This document shows positions 1 to 10,820 of a DNA stretch of 64,000 nt, one piece after another. The notes below the pieces were generated by a model. That model was given only the letters and a program-made list of their open reading frames with translations, made no database searches and had not been told where the DNA came from. Made by a program: the position numbers and the translations under genes. Within the stretch, counting starts at the first letter, position 1, and every line of letters starts with the position of its first letter. Source of the stretch: Pseudomonas koreensis (lineage in GTDB: Bacteria > Pseudomonadota > Gammaproteobacteria > Pseudomonadales > Pseudomonadaceae); assembly GCF_012986595.1 (NCBI RefSeq), contig NZ_JAAQYM010000004.1:496001-560000 (forward strand), in the 5' to 3' direction.

Positions 1-102
1 GAGCTGCGCATGCCGCTGCCACGCTATTACTACGGTATTGCCCCGCTAGCGTCGGCGCATACCAAGGTGTTCATTGAGTGGCTACAACAACAGCGCCCAT
101 GA
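1..102 (+). CDS. C-terminal end of a LysR-type regulator (partial)
   Basis: The window opens inside a reading frame that runs 33 codons to TGA at 100-102. The tail, ending in FIEWLQQQRP, resembles the end of LysR effector domains, where a helix of the form 'VFIDWL' closes the protein. Only the tail is visible, so the family call is an inference. A strong terminator begins immediately after the stop. Confidence 0.55.
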   Translation, partial: ELRMPLPRYYYGIAPLASAHTKVFIEWLQQQRP

Positions 103-136
103 AAAAGCCCCCCATCGATCACTCGATGGGGGCTTT
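103..136. terminator. Bidirectional Rho-independent terminator
   Basis: A near-perfect inverted repeat, AAAAGCCCCCCATCGA then a four-base loop then its complement, is flanked by A and T runs, so it can act in both directions. It lies between the convergent LysR-like gene and ilvE. Confidence 0.9.
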
Positions 137-157
137 TGTGCATCAGCAGCCGTCAGA

Positions 158-1177
158 TCAAACCTTGACGATCCAGCCTGCTGGCGCTTCGATGTCGCCG
201 GTCTGCACGCCCGTCAGCTCTTTGTAGAGCTTCTGGGTGACCGGGCCGACTTCGGTTTCGCTGTGGAACACGTGCAGGTGGTCGTTGTAGCTGATGCCGC
301 CGATCGGGGTGATCACGGCAGCGGTGCCGCAGGCGCCGGCTTCCTTGAAGTCCGACAGCTTGTCGATCAGCACGTCGCCTTCAACCACTTCCAGGCCCAG
401 ACGGGTCTTGGCCAGTTCGATCAGCGACAGGCGGGTGATGCCTGGCAGAACCGACGGCGAGTTCGGCGTGATGAACTTGTTGTCGTGAGTGATCCCGAAG
501 AAGTTGGCCGAACCGACTTCCTCGATCTTCTTGTGGGTCAGCGGATCCAGGTAGATGGCGTCAGCGAAGTGTGCCTTCTTGGCCTGGGAGCCCGGCATCA
601 GGCTGGCGGCGTAGTTGCCACCGACCTTGGCCGCACCGGTGCCTTGTGGGGCGGCGCGGTCGAAGCTGGAGATCTGGAAGTTGTGCGGGGTCAGGCCGCC
701 CTTGAAATAGGCGCCGACCGGGATCGCGAACACCGAGAAGATGAACTCCGGTGCGGTACGCACGCCGATGTTGTCACCCACGCCGATCACGAACGGACGC
801 AGGTACAGCGCGCCACCGGTGCCGTAAGGCGGGATGAAGCGCTCGTTGGCGCGAACCACGTCTTTGCATGCTTCGATGAACTGCTCGGTGGACACGTGTG
901 GCATCAGCAGGCGGGCGCAGCTGCGTTGCATGCGCGCGGCGTTCTGGTCCGGACGGAACAGGTTGATCGAGCCGTCCTTGCAACGATAGGCCTTCAGGCC
1001 TTCGAAGCACTGCTGGCCATAGTGAAGGGCAGTCGAGCCTTCGCTGATGTGCAGCACGTTGTCTTCGGTCAGGGTGCCTTTGTCCCACTCGCCATCGCGA
1101 AAGTACGACAGATAGCGTTTGTCGGTCTTGATGTAATCAAAACCCAGCTTGTCCCAATTGATGCTCTCGTTACCCAT
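158..1177 (-). CDS. ilvE: Branched-chain amino-acid aminotransferase
   Basis: PLP-dependent transamination between Leu/Ile/Val and their 2-keto acids, cytosolic. The protein is 339 residues, the usual Pseudomonas IlvE length. The PLP lysine is K184 in the motif AKVGGNYAAS, as in fold-type IV BCATs, and the EVGSANFF segment lies further on. I chose the ATG at 1177 (MGNESINWDK) because GAGGGTGT precedes it; the frame stays open 22 codons upstream without a ribosome site. It sits beside the bkd operon, which degrades the same keto acids, but is separated from it by a REP pair. Confidence 0.93.
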   Translation of the reverse strand: MGNESINWDKLGFDYIKTDKRYLSYFRDGEWDKGTLTEDNVLHISEGSTALHYGQQCFEGLKAYRCKDGSINLFRPDQNAARMQRSCARLLMPHVSTEQFIEACKDVVRANERFIPPYGTGGALYLRPFVIGVGDNIGVRTAPEFIFSVFAIPVGAYFKGGLTPHNFQISSFDRAAPQGTGAAKVGGNYAASLMPGSQAKKAHFADAIYLDPLTHKKIEEVGSANFFGITHDNKFITPNSPSVLPGITRLSLIELAKTRLGLEVVEGDVLIDKLSDFKEAGACGTAAVITPIGGISYNDHLHVFHSETEVGPVTQKLYKELTGVQTGDIEAPAGWIVKV

Positions 1178-1350
1178 GACACCCTCTATCACTGAACAAC
1201 CGTCGAAACGGTTCAAGGCTTCTGACGTTTTTTGGATGGGCACAACAATACTTCATTCTTGAGCGGTTTCGCAGCCCGGACGATGGAGGGATGGCAAAAA
1301 TAGTAGCTTGCTTACTAAACCCCCTTCATTCCTGCCTGTTTCACCTCTTT

Positions 1351-1470
1351 TGTGGCGAGGGAGCTTGCTCCCGCTCCAGTGCGCAGCACTGGTAAAACCG
1401 GACACCGCGGTGCTTCAGGTGCTCAGGGCGCCGCTTCGCAGCCCAGCGGGAGCAAGCTCCCTCGCCACAG
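1351..1470. repeat. REP inverted pair, family A
   Basis: Two inverted copies of TGTGGCGAGGGAGCTTGCTC flank about 75 bp. The same family occurs at 19741, 28370 and 31829. It lies between ilvE and lpdV; most of the roughly 300-base gap 1178-1481 is this repeat plus the ilvE promoter region. Confidence 0.9.
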
Positions 1471-1481
1471 GGGTTCAGCGT

Positions 1482-2855
1482 TTACAGGTGCAGCGCATGC
1501 CCCAAAGCACGCAACGCCGCTTCCTGCACCGCTTCACCCAAGGTCGGGTGCGCATGGATGGTGCCGCCGATGTCTTCCAGCCGCGCGCCCATTTCCAGGC
1601 TTTGCGCGAACGCGGTCGACAATTCCGAGACCCCGACACCTACCGCCTGCCAGCCGACAATCACATGATTGTCACGACGCGCGACCACCCGCACGAAGCC
1701 GCTTTTCGATTCCAGGGTCATCGCCCGGCCGTTGGCCGCAAACGGGAAGCTCGAGACGATGCAGTCCAGCCCGGCAGCCTTGGCCTCGTCCGGGGTCTGG
1801 CCGACCACCACCAGCTCCGGGTCGGTGAAGCACACGGCAGCGATGGCGGTCGGGTTGAATTCGCGGGATTTGCCGCTGATCAACTCGGCAACCATTTCGC
1901 CTTGGGCCATGGCACGGTGCGCGAGCATCGGTTCGCCGCTCAGGTCGCCGATGGCGTAGACGTTGCGCATGCTGGTCTGGCAGCGGCTGTCGATCTTGAT
2001 CGCCGAGCCGTTCATGTCCAGGTTCAGCGCTTCGAGGTTCCAACCCTGGGTGTTCGGTTTGCGCCCGACCGCCACCAGCACCTGATCGGTTTCCAGGTTC
2101 AGGGTCTCGCCGTTCGGATCACGCACCTGCAAGGTGCCGTCGAAGCCCAGCACGCTGTGCTTGAGATAGAGCTTCACGCCCAATTGCTTCAGCGCGTCGT
2201 GCACCGGTTGCGTCAGTTCAGCGTCGTAGGCCGGCAGGATACGATCCTGCGCCTCGACCACGCTGACCTCGGCGCCGAGCTTGCGGTAAGCAATGCCCAG
2301 CTCCAGACCGATGTAACCACCGCCCACCACCACCAGACGCTTGGGCACGGACTTCGGCGCCAGTGCTTCGGTGGAGGAGATGATCGGCCCGCCAATCGGC
2401 AGGATCGGCAGGTTGACGCTGGTCGAACCGGTGGCGAGCACCAGGTGTTCGCACTGGATCCGCGTATCACCGACCTCGACGGTTTTGCCGTCGATGACCT
2501 TGGCCCAGCCATTGATCACCTGAACCTTGTGCTTTTTCAGCAGCGCCGCGACGCCTGTAGTCAGGCGATCGACGATGCCGTCCTTCCACTCGACGCTTTT
2601 AGTAATGTCGAGGGTTGGCGCCGAAACGCTGATGCCCAGCGCCGAATGCTGGCTGTGATGCTGAGTCTGGTGAAACTGCTCAGCCACATGAATCAGCGCT
2701 TTCGACGGGATGCAACCGATGTTCAGGCAAGTGCCACCCAGCGATTGGCCTTCGACCAGAATCGTCGAAATGCCCAGTTGTCCGGCGCGAATCGCCGTGA
2801 CGTAACCACCGGGGCCGCCGCCAATGATCAGCAGCGTGGTGTTCAAAGTCTGCAT
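1482..2855 (-). CDS. lpdV: Dihydrolipoamide dehydrogenase (E3) of the branched-chain keto-acid dehydrogenase
   Basis: Flavoprotein that reoxidises dihydrolipoyl groups on BkdB with NAD+. It has 457 residues. The FAD motif GGGPGGY lies at 12-18, the redox disulfide is C43/C48 in GGTCLNIGC, a second dinucleotide fold GGGYIG follows mid-protein, and the C-terminal HAHPTLGEA carries the catalytic His of the partner subunit. The ATG at 2855 begins MQTLNTT and matches LpdV proteins; an upstream in-frame ATG lies inside bkdB. It is the last gene of the bkd operon, starting a few bases after the bkdB stop. Confidence 0.95.
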   Translation of the reverse strand: MQTLNTTLLIIGGGPGGYVTAIRAGQLGISTILVEGQSLGGTCLNIGCIPSKALIHVAEQFHQTQHHSQHSALGISVSAPTLDITKSVEWKDGIVDRLTTGVAALLKKHKVQVINGWAKVIDGKTVEVGDTRIQCEHLVLATGSTSVNLPILPIGGPIISSTEALAPKSVPKRLVVVGGGYIGLELGIAYRKLGAEVSVVEAQDRILPAYDAELTQPVHDALKQLGVKLYLKHSVLGFDGTLQVRDPNGETLNLETDQVLVAVGRKPNTQGWNLEALNLDMNGSAIKIDSRCQTSMRNVYAIGDLSGEPMLAHRAMAQGEMVAELISGKSREFNPTAIAAVCFTDPELVVVGQTPDEAKAAGLDCIVSSFPFAANGRAMTLESKSGFVRVVARRDNHVIVGWQAVGVGVSELSTAFAQSLEMGARLEDIGGTIHAHPTLGEAVQEAALRALGHALHL

Positions 2856-2859
2856 GGCA

Positions 2860-4134
2860 TCACTCCACAAACAGGGTCGCGGGTTGTTCGAGCAGGCCAC
2901 GGATGGCCTGGATGAAGAGCGCCGCGTCCATGCCGTCGACCACGCGGTGATCGAAGGAACTGGAGAGGTTCATCATCTTGCGGATCACCACTTGGCCTTT
3001 GACGACCATTGGCCGTTCGACGATTTTGTTCACGCCGACAATCGCCACTTCCGGCAGGTTCAGCACCGGGGTGCTGACGATGCCGCCCAGCGCACCGAGG
3101 CTGGTCAGGGTGATGGTCGAGCCGGACAGTTCATCGCGACTGGCCTTGCCATTGCGCGCGGCGTTAGCCAAACGCGAGATTTCCGCGGCGCTGTCCCACA
3201 GGCTGCGCGCTTCGGCGTGACGCACCACCGGCACCATCAGACCAACGTCGCTTTGCGTGGCGACGCCCACATGCACCGCGCCGAGGCGGGTGATGACCTG
3301 GGCTTCGTCGTCGTAACGGGCGTTCATCTGCGGGAAGTCGCGCAGGGCCACGACCAGTGCGCGGACCAGGAACGGCAGCAGGGTCAACTTGCCCCGGCTG
3401 GCACCGTGTTTTTCGTTCAAATGCGCGCGCAGTTCTTCGATGGCAGTGACGTCGATTTCCTCGACGTAGCTGAAGTGCGCAGCACGCTGGGTGGCGTCCT
3501 GCATGCGCTGAGCAATCTTGCGGCGCATGCCGATAACCTGAATCTGTTCTTCGTCGTTGCGCTGGGCGTAAGCAGCGGCCACCGGCGTCGAGGCGTTCGA
3601 CTGACCTTGCGCCAGATAGGCTTCGAGGTCTTCGTGCAATACACGACCGGCCGGGCCGGAACCGCGCACCAGACGCAACTGAATGCCCAGATCCAGTGCA
3701 TGTTTGCGCACGGCCGGGGAGGCCAGTGGGCGTTCATCGGCCTCGCGAGCAACCATCGGGCCCTGGCAAACCGGTGCCGGACGCGGTGCAGCAGCGGCGG
3801 CCGGTTTGCTCTCGACGACCGCTTCAGCTTTCGGCGCAGCCGGTGCTTCTTTAACCGGCGCTGGCGCGGCGGACTCTTTCAAGTTGCCGGCCCCTTCGAC
3901 CTCGATGCTGATCAGCACACTGCCGACCGCCATCACTTCACCCGGCTGACCGCCGAGCGCAATCACCTTGCCGTGCACTGGCGACGGAATATCGACCATT
4001 GCCTTATCGGTCATCACGTCCGCCAGCACTTGGTCTTCAACCACCAAATCGCCGACCTTGACGTGCCATTGCGACAGTTCGACTTCTGCGATGCCTTCGC
4101 CGATGTCCGGCATCTTGATAACGTGCGTGCCCAT
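2860..4134 (-). CDS. bkdB: Lipoamide acyltransferase (E2) of the branched-chain keto-acid dehydrogenase
   Basis: Core acyltransferase passing branched acyl groups to CoA; 424 residues. It has one N-terminal lipoyl domain with lipoyl lysine K44 (TDKAMVDIP), an Ala/Pro-rich linker near 85-120, an E1/E3-binding domain near 135-172 ([12 protein letters not shown]), and a C-terminal catalytic domain ending with [10 protein letters not shown], catalytic His about 396. It is directly adjacent to bkdA2 with no spacer, indicating a tightly coupled operon. Confidence 0.95.
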   Translation of the reverse strand: MGTHVIKMPDIGEGIAEVELSQWHVKVGDLVVEDQVLADVMTDKAMVDIPSPVHGKVIALGGQPGEVMAVGSVLISIEVEGAGNLKESAAPAPVKEAPAAPKAEAVVESKPAAAAAPRPAPVCQGPMVAREADERPLASPAVRKHALDLGIQLRLVRGSGPAGRVLHEDLEAYLAQGQSNASTPVAAAYAQRNDEEQIQVIGMRRKIAQRMQDATQRAAHFSYVEEIDVTAIEELRAHLNEKHGASRGKLTLLPFLVRALVVALRDFPQMNARYDDEAQVITRLGAVHVGVATQSDVGLMVPVVRHAEARSLWDSAAEISRLANAARNGKASRDELSGSTITLTSLGALGGIVSTPVLNLPEVAIVGVNKIVERPMVVKGQVVIRKMMNLSSSFDHRVVDGMDAALFIQAIRGLLEQPATLFVE

Positions 4135-5193
4135 TCAGACCTCCATGACCCGTTTCAGCGCCGCGCCCACTCGGGACGGCCCAGGGAAATACGCCCACTC
4201 TTGCGCGTGCGGGTAGGGGGTGTCCCAACCGGTGACGCGTTCGATCGGCGCTTCCAGGTGATGGAAGCAATGCTCTTGCACCAGCGACACCAGTTCGGCG
4301 CCGAAACCGCAGGTGCGGGTGGCTTCGTGCACCACCACGCAACGGCCGGTTTTCTTCACCGACTTGACGATGGTTTCCAGGTCCAGCGGCCACAGGCTGC
4401 GCAGGTCGATGACTTCGGCATCTACCCCGGATTCTTCGGCAGCGACTTGCGAGACGTAAACGGTAGTGCCGTAGGTCAGCACGGTCACGTCCTTGCCCGG
4501 ACGGGTGATCGCGGCAACGTCCAGCGGCACGGTGTAGTAACCGTCCGGCACCTGGGCTTGCGGGTGTTTCGACCACGGCGTTACCGGGCGGTCGTGGTGG
4601 CCGTCGAACGGGCCGTTGTACAGGCGTTTCGGCTCGAGAAAGATCACCGGGTCATCGTTTTCGATGGAGGCGATCAGCAGGCCCTTGGCGTCGTACGGGT
4701 TGGAAGGCATCACGGTGCGCAGGCCACAGACCTGAGTGAACATCGCCTCGATGCTCTGGCTGTGGGTCTGACCGCCGTAGATCCCGCCGCCGCACGGCAT
4801 GCGCAGGGTCATCGGCGCGGTGAATTCGCCGGCCGAGCGATAGCGCAGGCGCGCCGCTTCGGAAATGATCTGGTCGGAAGCCGGATAGACGTAGTCGGCG
4901 AACTGAATCTCGGCGACTGGACGCAGGCCGTAGGCACCCATGCCCACGGCCACGCCGACGATGCCGCTCTCGGAAATCGGCGCGTCGAATACCCGCGAGG
5001 TGCCGTACTTGGTCTGCAGGCCTTCGGTGCAACGGAACACGCCGCCGAAGTAGCCGACGTCCTGACCGAACACCACCACATTGTCGTCACGCTCAAGCAT
5101 CACATCCATGGCCGAGCGCAGGGCCTGGATCATGGTCATGGTGGTCGTGGTCATCGCGGTTTCCAACTGAATATTGTTGTTGTGATCGTTCAT
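4135..5193 (-). CDS. bkdA2: Branched-chain keto-acid dehydrogenase E1 beta subunit
   Basis: Transketolase-like pyrimidine-domain subunit of the TPP-dependent E1; 352 residues. It contains the family segment DAPISESGIVGVAVGMGAYG and the C-terminal transketolase domain with VVVHEATRTCGFGAELVS. I used the ATG at 5193 (MNDHNNNIQLETAM), two bases from the bkdA1 stop; a second ATG 13 codons in (MTTTTMTMIQ) is a possible alternative. The gene is co-oriented between bkdA1 and bkdB. Confidence 0.94.
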   Translation of the reverse strand: MNDHNNNIQLETAMTTTTMTMIQALRSAMDVMLERDDNVVVFGQDVGYFGGVFRCTEGLQTKYGTSRVFDAPISESGIVGVAVGMGAYGLRPVAEIQFADYVYPASDQIISEAARLRYRSAGEFTAPMTLRMPCGGGIYGGQTHSQSIEAMFTQVCGLRTVMPSNPYDAKGLLIASIENDDPVIFLEPKRLYNGPFDGHHDRPVTPWSKHPQAQVPDGYYTVPLDVAAITRPGKDVTVLTYGTTVYVSQVAAEESGVDAEVIDLRSLWPLDLETIVKSVKKTGRCVVVHEATRTCGFGAELVSLVQEHCFHHLEAPIERVTGWDTPYPHAQEWAYFPGPSRVGAALKRVMEV

Positions 5194-5194
5194 G

Positions 5195-6475
<1,281 letters not shown>

Positions 6476-6568
6476 TCATTCTTGGGTGAAAGAAATCTTG
6501 TCCTACAACAATCATAGGCCCGGCCAAGAAGAATATTTCTCTCTGTTTCGTTGCGCTGGAGACGATTT

Positions 6569-6585
6569 GCAGATAGAAATTCTGC
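6569..6585. promoter_or_regulatory. Candidate Lrp/BkdR-type operator
   Basis: An interrupted palindrome, GCAGATAGAAATTCTGC, lies in the bkdA1-bkdR gap, 31 bp before bkdR. Its inner 15 bases fit the general Lrp consensus at about 11 of 15 positions by eye. The position suits autoregulation and control of the divergent operon. Assignment is inference. Confidence 0.35.
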
Positions 6586-6615
6586 ATAAACATAAAAAAC
6601 AGGTGGTTTTGTCTC

Positions 6616-7104
6616 ATGCGCAAACTGGACCGTACCGACATCGGCATTCTCAACAGCCTTCAGGAGAATGCGCGCATCACCAATGCAGACCTCGCACGCT
6701 CGGTGAACCTGTCGCCAACACCGTGCTTCAACCGGGTAAAGGCGATGGAGGAATTAGGCCTGATTCGCGAGCAGGTGACCCTGCTGGATGCCGATCTGCT
6801 GGGCCTGCATGTGAACGTGTTCATTCATGTCAGCCTGGAGAAACAGGTCGAGGAGGCGTTGCAGCATTTCGAAGAGGCGATCTCCGATCGCCCCGAGGTG
6901 ATGGAGTGCTACCTGATGGCCGGCGACCCGGACTATCTGATCCGGGTGCTGGTGCCGACGATTCAGTCGCTGGAGCGCTTCATGATGGACTTTCTGACCA
7001 AGGTGCCGGGGGTGGCGAATATCCGGTCGAGTTTTGCCTTGAAGCAGGTGCGCTACAAGACGGCGCTGCCGTTGCCGGCGAATGGGTTGACGCTGGGGTC
7101 TTGA
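6616..7104 (+). CDS. bkdR: Lrp/AsnC-family activator of the bkd operon
   Basis: Leucine-responsive-type regulator of 162 residues. The N-terminal helix-turn-helix is [20 protein letters not shown] followed by [17 protein letters not shown], and a C-terminal RAM domain with [17 protein letters not shown] binds effector. In P. putida BkdR activates bkd in response to branched-chain amino acids. The divergent position next to bkdA1 is the standard arrangement. Confidence 0.93.
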   Translation: MRKLDRTDIGILNSLQENARITNADLARSVNLSPTPCFNRVKAMEELGLIREQVTLLDADLLGLHVNVFIHVSLEKQVEEALQHFEEAISDRPEVMECYLMAGDPDYLIRVLVPTIQSLERFMMDFLTKVPGVANIRSSFALKQVRYKTALPLPANGLTLGS

Positions 7105-7107
7105 GGA

Positions 7108-7206
7108 TCAAAAGATCGCAGCCTGCGGTAGCTCCTACAGGGAGAACGCGAGTCCCATCAATTGGAATGCGTTCCCGTGCAGGAGCTGCCGCAGGCTGCG
7201 ATCTTT
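7108..7206. repeat. REP inverted pair, family C
   Basis: Inverted copies of AAAGATCGCAGCCTGCGG with the GCTCCTAC tail, between bkdR and the MBL hydrolase gene. Confidence 0.88.
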
Positions 7207-7210
7207 GCTT

Positions 7211-8074
7211 TTAGAGCTTATTAATTGGCACCTTCAGATAAACCACACCGTTGTCCTCAGGCGCCGGAAAATTCCCCGCCCGCACATTCACCTGAATCGC
7301 CGGCAGCAACAGCGTCGGCATGCCCAGCCCGGCGTCACGCTTTGTGCGCATCTCGACAAACGCCGCCTCATCGATCCCGTCATGTACATGAATATTGCTT
7401 TTGCGCTGCTCACCGACGGTGCTCTGGCACTGCGACTCGCGCCCCTGCGGCGGGTAATCGTGGCACACGTAGAGCTTCACGCTGGCCGGGAAGGCCAGCA
7501 GTTTCTTGATCGAGTTGAACAGTTGATGCGCGTTGCCGCCAGGGAAGTCGCAGCGGGCGGTGCCGACGTCGGGCATGAACAGGGTGTCGCCGACCAGGAT
7601 CTGTTCGCCGTCGATCAGATAGGCCATGTCCGCCGGGGTGTGGCCGGGTACGTGCAGGGCGGTGGCCTTGAGGTTGCCGATCATGAACGACTCGTTCGGC
7701 GCGAACAAGTGATCGAACTGCGAGCCGTCGACGCAGAATTCCGGCTCCAGGTTGAACAGCGCCTTGAACACGTTCTGCACTTTGCTGATCGACTGGCCAA
7801 TTGCGATTTTGCCGCCCAGTTCCCGGCGCAGGTACGGCGCGGCGGACAGGTGGTCGGCGTGGGCGTGGGTTTCCAGCAGCCATTGCACCTGCAAGCGGTG
7901 TTCACGCACGAAGGCGATGATTTTGTCGGCTTGCACCGTGCAGGTGCGACCGGCGGCGCCGTCGTAATCAAGAACCGGATCGACGATTGCACATTGCCCG
8001 CCATCGGCTTCATAGACCACGTAGCTGTAGGTCGAGGAGGCGGGGTCGAGGAAAGCTTCAATCTGCGCGGGCAT
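7211..8074 (-). CDS. MBL-fold persulfide dioxygenase-like hydrolase (Blh/ETHE1 type)
   Basis: Metallo-beta-lactamase-fold enzyme of 287 residues. Metal ligands are visible in THAHADH, in the HVPGHTPADM segment, in GDTLFMPDVGTARCDFPGG and in CHDYPP. The family oxidises glutathione persulfide to sulfite, and members next to BigR-type regulators are called Blh. ATG 8074 (MPAQIEAF) is preferred because AGG lies about 9 bases upstream; a GTG two codons earlier is possible. It is divergent from the ArsR-type regulator, which fits sulfide-responsive control. Confidence 0.85.
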   Translation of the reverse strand: MPAQIEAFLDPASSTYSYVVYEADGGQCAIVDPVLDYDGAAGRTCTVQADKIIAFVREHRLQVQWLLETHAHADHLSAAPYLRRELGGKIAIGQSISKVQNVFKALFNLEPEFCVDGSQFDHLFAPNESFMIGNLKATALHVPGHTPADMAYLIDGEQILVGDTLFMPDVGTARCDFPGGNAHQLFNSIKKLLAFPASVKLYVCHDYPPQGRESQCQSTVGEQRKSNIHVHDGIDEAAFVEMRTKRDAGLGMPTLLLPAIQVNVRAGNFPAPEDNGVVYLKVPINKL

Positions 8075-8121
8075 GGACACGAACCTGAACGAGGGAAATG
8101 GGTTGCAACACTTTATCTAAA

Positions 8122-8132
8122 AACATAATGTT
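8122..8132. promoter_or_regulatory. Short palindrome in the MBL/ArsR divergent promoter
   Basis: A perfect AACATAATGTT palindrome sits in the AT-rich part of the 85-bp divergent gap. It is where a BigR-type repressor could overlap both promoters. Operator function is inferred from position only. Confidence 0.3.
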
Positions 8133-8165
8133 CGCAGCTTAAGTGACGTTGAAGGCATCGTGCAA

Positions 8166-8507
8166 ATGCAATCCAGTCTGACCGAATGTGAAGTCGCCCA
8201 ATTGCGGGCTTCCGCCTCCAAGGCCTGTGCGCTGCTCAAGGCGCTGGCCAACGAGGATCGTCTGTTGATCCTGTGCCAGTTGACTCAGGGCGAACGCAAC
8301 GTCGGCGAGCTGGAAAAAATGACCGGCGTGCGCCAGCCGACGCTGTCCCAGCAACTGGGCATCCTGCGCGATGAAGGCCTGGTGGCGACCCGTCGCGAGG
8401 GCAAATACATCTTTTACGGCCTGGCCAGTCCTGAAGTGATTCAGGTGATGAAGACCCTGTCCGGACTGTATTGCGGGGCGGTGCTCAAAAGCTGGGGTCA
8501 TCCATAA
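8166..8507 (+). CDS. bigR: ArsR-family persulfide sensor (BigR/SqrR type)
   Basis: Winged-helix repressor of 113 residues (ATG 8166; an in-frame GTG lies two codons upstream). The recognition region is VRQPTLSQQLGILRDEGLVA. It lacks an ArsR metal box but has two cysteines, C37 in LLILCQLTQG and C103 in LSGLYCG. Their 66-residue spacing equals that of the redox pair in BigR (C42/C108) and SqrR (C41/C107), which form an intramolecular polysulfide bridge and derepress. The flanking MBL hydrolase, SQR and TauE genes support this assignment. Confidence 0.85.
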   Translation: MQSSLTECEVAQLRASASKACALLKALANEDRLLILCQLTQGERNVGELEKMTGVRQPTLSQQLGILRDEGLVATRREGKYIFYGLASPEVIQVMKTLSGLYCGAVLKSWGHP

Positions 8508-8530
8508 ATGCCAGCCAATACATCAATTAC

Positions 8531-8625
8531 CCTGTGGGAGCTGGCTTGCCAGCGATGAGGGCGTGTCAGCCAACATTGATGGCGACTGAAACTCCGCCAT
8601 CGCTGGCAAGCCAGCTCCCACAGGG
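8531..8625. repeat. REP inverted pair, family D
   Basis: Inverted copies of TGTGGGAGCTGGCTTGCCAG separated by about 45 bp, between the regulator and sqr. Confidence 0.88.
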
Positions 8626-8675
8626 TTTTGTGTAGAGGCTGAGAAAACCTTGCGTGCAGCAATAAGGAACAAGCA

Positions 8676-9920
8676 ATGAACGATCAACACTGGGGCCCAT
8701 CCATCAGTGCAGATATCGTGGTCATCGGCGGCGGCACCGCCGGCATCGGCTTCGTCGCCAGTCTGCTCAAGCGTGATCCCGCGCTCAACATCACCGTGAT
8801 CGAGCCCAGCGCCCAACACTACTACCAGCCAGCGTGGACGCTGGTCGGCGGTGGCGCCTATGACGTCAAGGACACCGTCCGACCGATGAGCAAGGTGATG
8901 CCGCGTCAGGCCACTTGGATTCAGGCGGCGGTGACCGCCATCGATCCCGACCAGCGCCAGTTGACCCTCAACGATCAACGCACGGTCTCCTACCAGAACC
9001 TGATCGTCTGCCCCGGCCTGCGTCTGGCCTGGGAAAAGATCGAAGGCCTGCAGGAAAGCCTCGGCCAGCACGGCGTGACCTCCAACTACAGCTATCAGCA
9101 TGCGCAATACACTTGGGACCAGGTGCAGAAACTGCGTGGCGGCAAGGCGCTGTTCACCCAGCCGGCGATGCCGATCAAATGCGCCGGCGCGCCGCAGAAG
9201 GCGTTGTACCTGTCGTGCGATCACTGGCGCAAAACCGGCGTATTGAACAAGGTCGAGGTTGAATTCAATCTCGCCGGCGCGGCGTTGTTTGGCGTCGCGA
9301 CCTTCGTCCCGCCGCTGATGAAATACATCGAAAAGTACAACGCGCAACTGGCCTTCAACAGCAATCTGGTCAAGGTCGACGGCCCGGCGAAAACTGCGTG
9401 GTTCGAGGTCAAGGACGCCGACGGCAACGTCACCCGTGTGGCGAAAACCTTCGATCTGTTGCACGTAGTGCCGCCGCAAGTCTCGCCGGACTTCGTCGCC
9501 CACAGCCCGCTGGCCGACGCCGCCGGCTGGTGCGAGGTCAACCCGCACAGCCTGCAGCATCCGCGTTACCCGCAGGTGTTCGGCCTCGGTGATATCTGCG
9601 GCACCAGCAACGCGAAAACCGCTGCCGCCGTGCGCAAGCAGGTTGTTGTAGTCGCCGAAAACCTGCTGGCCCTGCGCAAGCAACAGCCATTGCCACTGAA
9701 GTACGACGGTTACGGTTCGTGCCCGCTGACGGTGGAGAAGGGCAAGGTGATCCTTGCCGAGTTCGGCTACGGCGGGAAGTTGCTGCCGACCTTTGCCCTC
9801 GACGCGACCGTGCCGCGCCGTTCGGCGTGGTTCCTCAAGGCGACGCTGCTGCCGTGGTTCTACTGGAACGGCATGCTCAAGGGCCGCGAATGGCTGACCG
9901 GTTTGTCCAAAGTCGACTGA
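8676..9920 (+). CDS. sqr: Sulfide:quinone oxidoreductase, type II-like
   Basis: FAD flavoprotein of 414 residues that would oxidise sulfide and pass electrons to the quinone pool at the inner membrane face. It has an N-terminal Rossmann motif VVIGGGTAGIGF, a cysteine-bearing segment PIKCAGAPQKALYLSC, and GLGDICGTSNAKTAAAVRKQ near the C-terminus, the pattern of SQR proteins of the SQOR type. AGGAA lies upstream of ATG 8676. The downstream exporter gene starts 9 bases after its stop. Confidence 0.87.
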   Translation: MNDQHWGPSISADIVVIGGGTAGIGFVASLLKRDPALNITVIEPSAQHYYQPAWTLVGGGAYDVKDTVRPMSKVMPRQATWIQAAVTAIDPDQRQLTLNDQRTVSYQNLIVCPGLRLAWEKIEGLQESLGQHGVTSNYSYQHAQYTWDQVQKLRGGKALFTQPAMPIKCAGAPQKALYLSCDHWRKTGVLNKVEVEFNLAGAALFGVATFVPPLMKYIEKYNAQLAFNSNLVKVDGPAKTAWFEVKDADGNVTRVAKTFDLLHVVPPQVSPDFVAHSPLADAAGWCEVNPHSLQHPRYPQVFGLGDICGTSNAKTAAAVRKQVVVVAENLLALRKQQPLPLKYDGYGSCPLTVEKGKVILAEFGYGGKLLPTFALDATVPRRSAWFLKATLLPWFYWNGMLKGREWLTGLSKVD

Positions 9921-9929
9921 GAACTCCCT

Positions 9930-10730
9930 ATGTTGCTGGCAAGTCTGTTTGGCGTGGTGATGGGGTTGATTCTCGGGTTGACCGGCGCGGGCGGCGGGAT
10001 TCTCGCGGTGCCGGCGCTGGTGCTTGGCCTCGGTTGGAGCATGACGCAAGCCGCGCCCGTGGCGTTGTTCGCCGTGGGCAGTGCGGCGGCGGTGGGGGCG
10101 ATCGACGGTTTGCGCCATGGCCTGGTGCGCTATCGCGCGGCGCTGCTGATTGCCGCGCTCGGCGCGGTGTTTTCGCCGCTGGGCATCTACTTCGCGCATC
10201 AGTTGCCGGAGAAAATCCTGATGATCCTCTTCAGTCTGCTGATGGTCATGGTGGCCTGGCGCATGCTGCGCCGTGAGCGTCAGCAGGCGGGGCCGAGCGA
10301 TCACGGTCATGCCAGTTGGGGGCAGAAAAACTGCATGCTCAATGAACAGACCGGGCGTTTTGACTGGACCGCCAAATGCACCGCGACCCTCGCGGCATTG
10401 GGGGCGGTGACGGGCGTGGTCTCGGGTTTGCTCGGCGTCGGCGGTGGCTTCCTGATCGTGCCGGCGTTCAAGCAACTGACCGATGTGCAGATGCGCGGGA
10501 TCGTGGCGACGTCGCTGATGGTGATCAGTCTGATTTCGGCGATTGGCGTAATCGGATCGTTTCACGCAGGCGTGCGGATTGACGCTCAGGGCGTGGCGTT
10601 CATCGTCGCCAGTGTGGTCGGCATGATCATCGGGCGCAGGCTTTGCGCCCGGGTGCCGGCGCGGGCGTTGCAGGTGGGGTTTGCCAGCGTGTGTATTGTG
10701 GTGGCGGGCTACATGTTGCTGCGCGCCTGA
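9930..10730 (+). CDS. TauE/SafE-family sulfite exporter-like membrane protein
   Basis: About eight membrane segments in 266 residues, with the duplicated glycine-rich motif GLTGAGGGILAVPAL near the start and GLLGVGGGFLIVPAF in the second half, both typical of TauE/SafE. Its place behind sqr suggests export of sulfite or thiosulfate made by SQR and the persulfide dioxygenase. Substrate is inferred from context. Confidence 0.85.
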   Translation: MLLASLFGVVMGLILGLTGAGGGILAVPALVLGLGWSMTQAAPVALFAVGSAAAVGAIDGLRHGLVRYRAALLIAALGAVFSPLGIYFAHQLPEKILMILFSLLMVMVAWRMLRRERQQAGPSDHGHASWGQKNCMLNEQTGRFDWTAKCTATLAALGAVTGVVSGLLGVGGGFLIVPAFKQLTDVQMRGIVATSLMVISLISAIGVIGSFHAGVRIDAQGVAFIVASVVGMIIGRRLCARVPARALQVGFASVCIVVAGYMLLRA

Positions 10731-10808
10731 AAAGATCGCAGCCTGCGGCAGCGCCTACAGGGAAAACGCATTTCCAATGCAGGCGCTGCCGCAGGCTGCG
10801 ATCTTTTG
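10731..10808. repeat. REP inverted pair, family C
   Basis: Inverted copies of AAAGATCGCAGCCTGCGG, here with GCGCCTAC instead of GCTCCTAC, starting right at the exporter stop codon. Confidence 0.88.
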
Positions 10809-10820
10809 ATTTTTTGCGCG

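Noticed and set aside
8523-10565. 680-codon frame on the minus strand opposite sqr and the exporter
   Set aside because: Composition rich in Arg, His and Gln, no recognisable domain, and it covers a REP pair. A shadow of the real genes.
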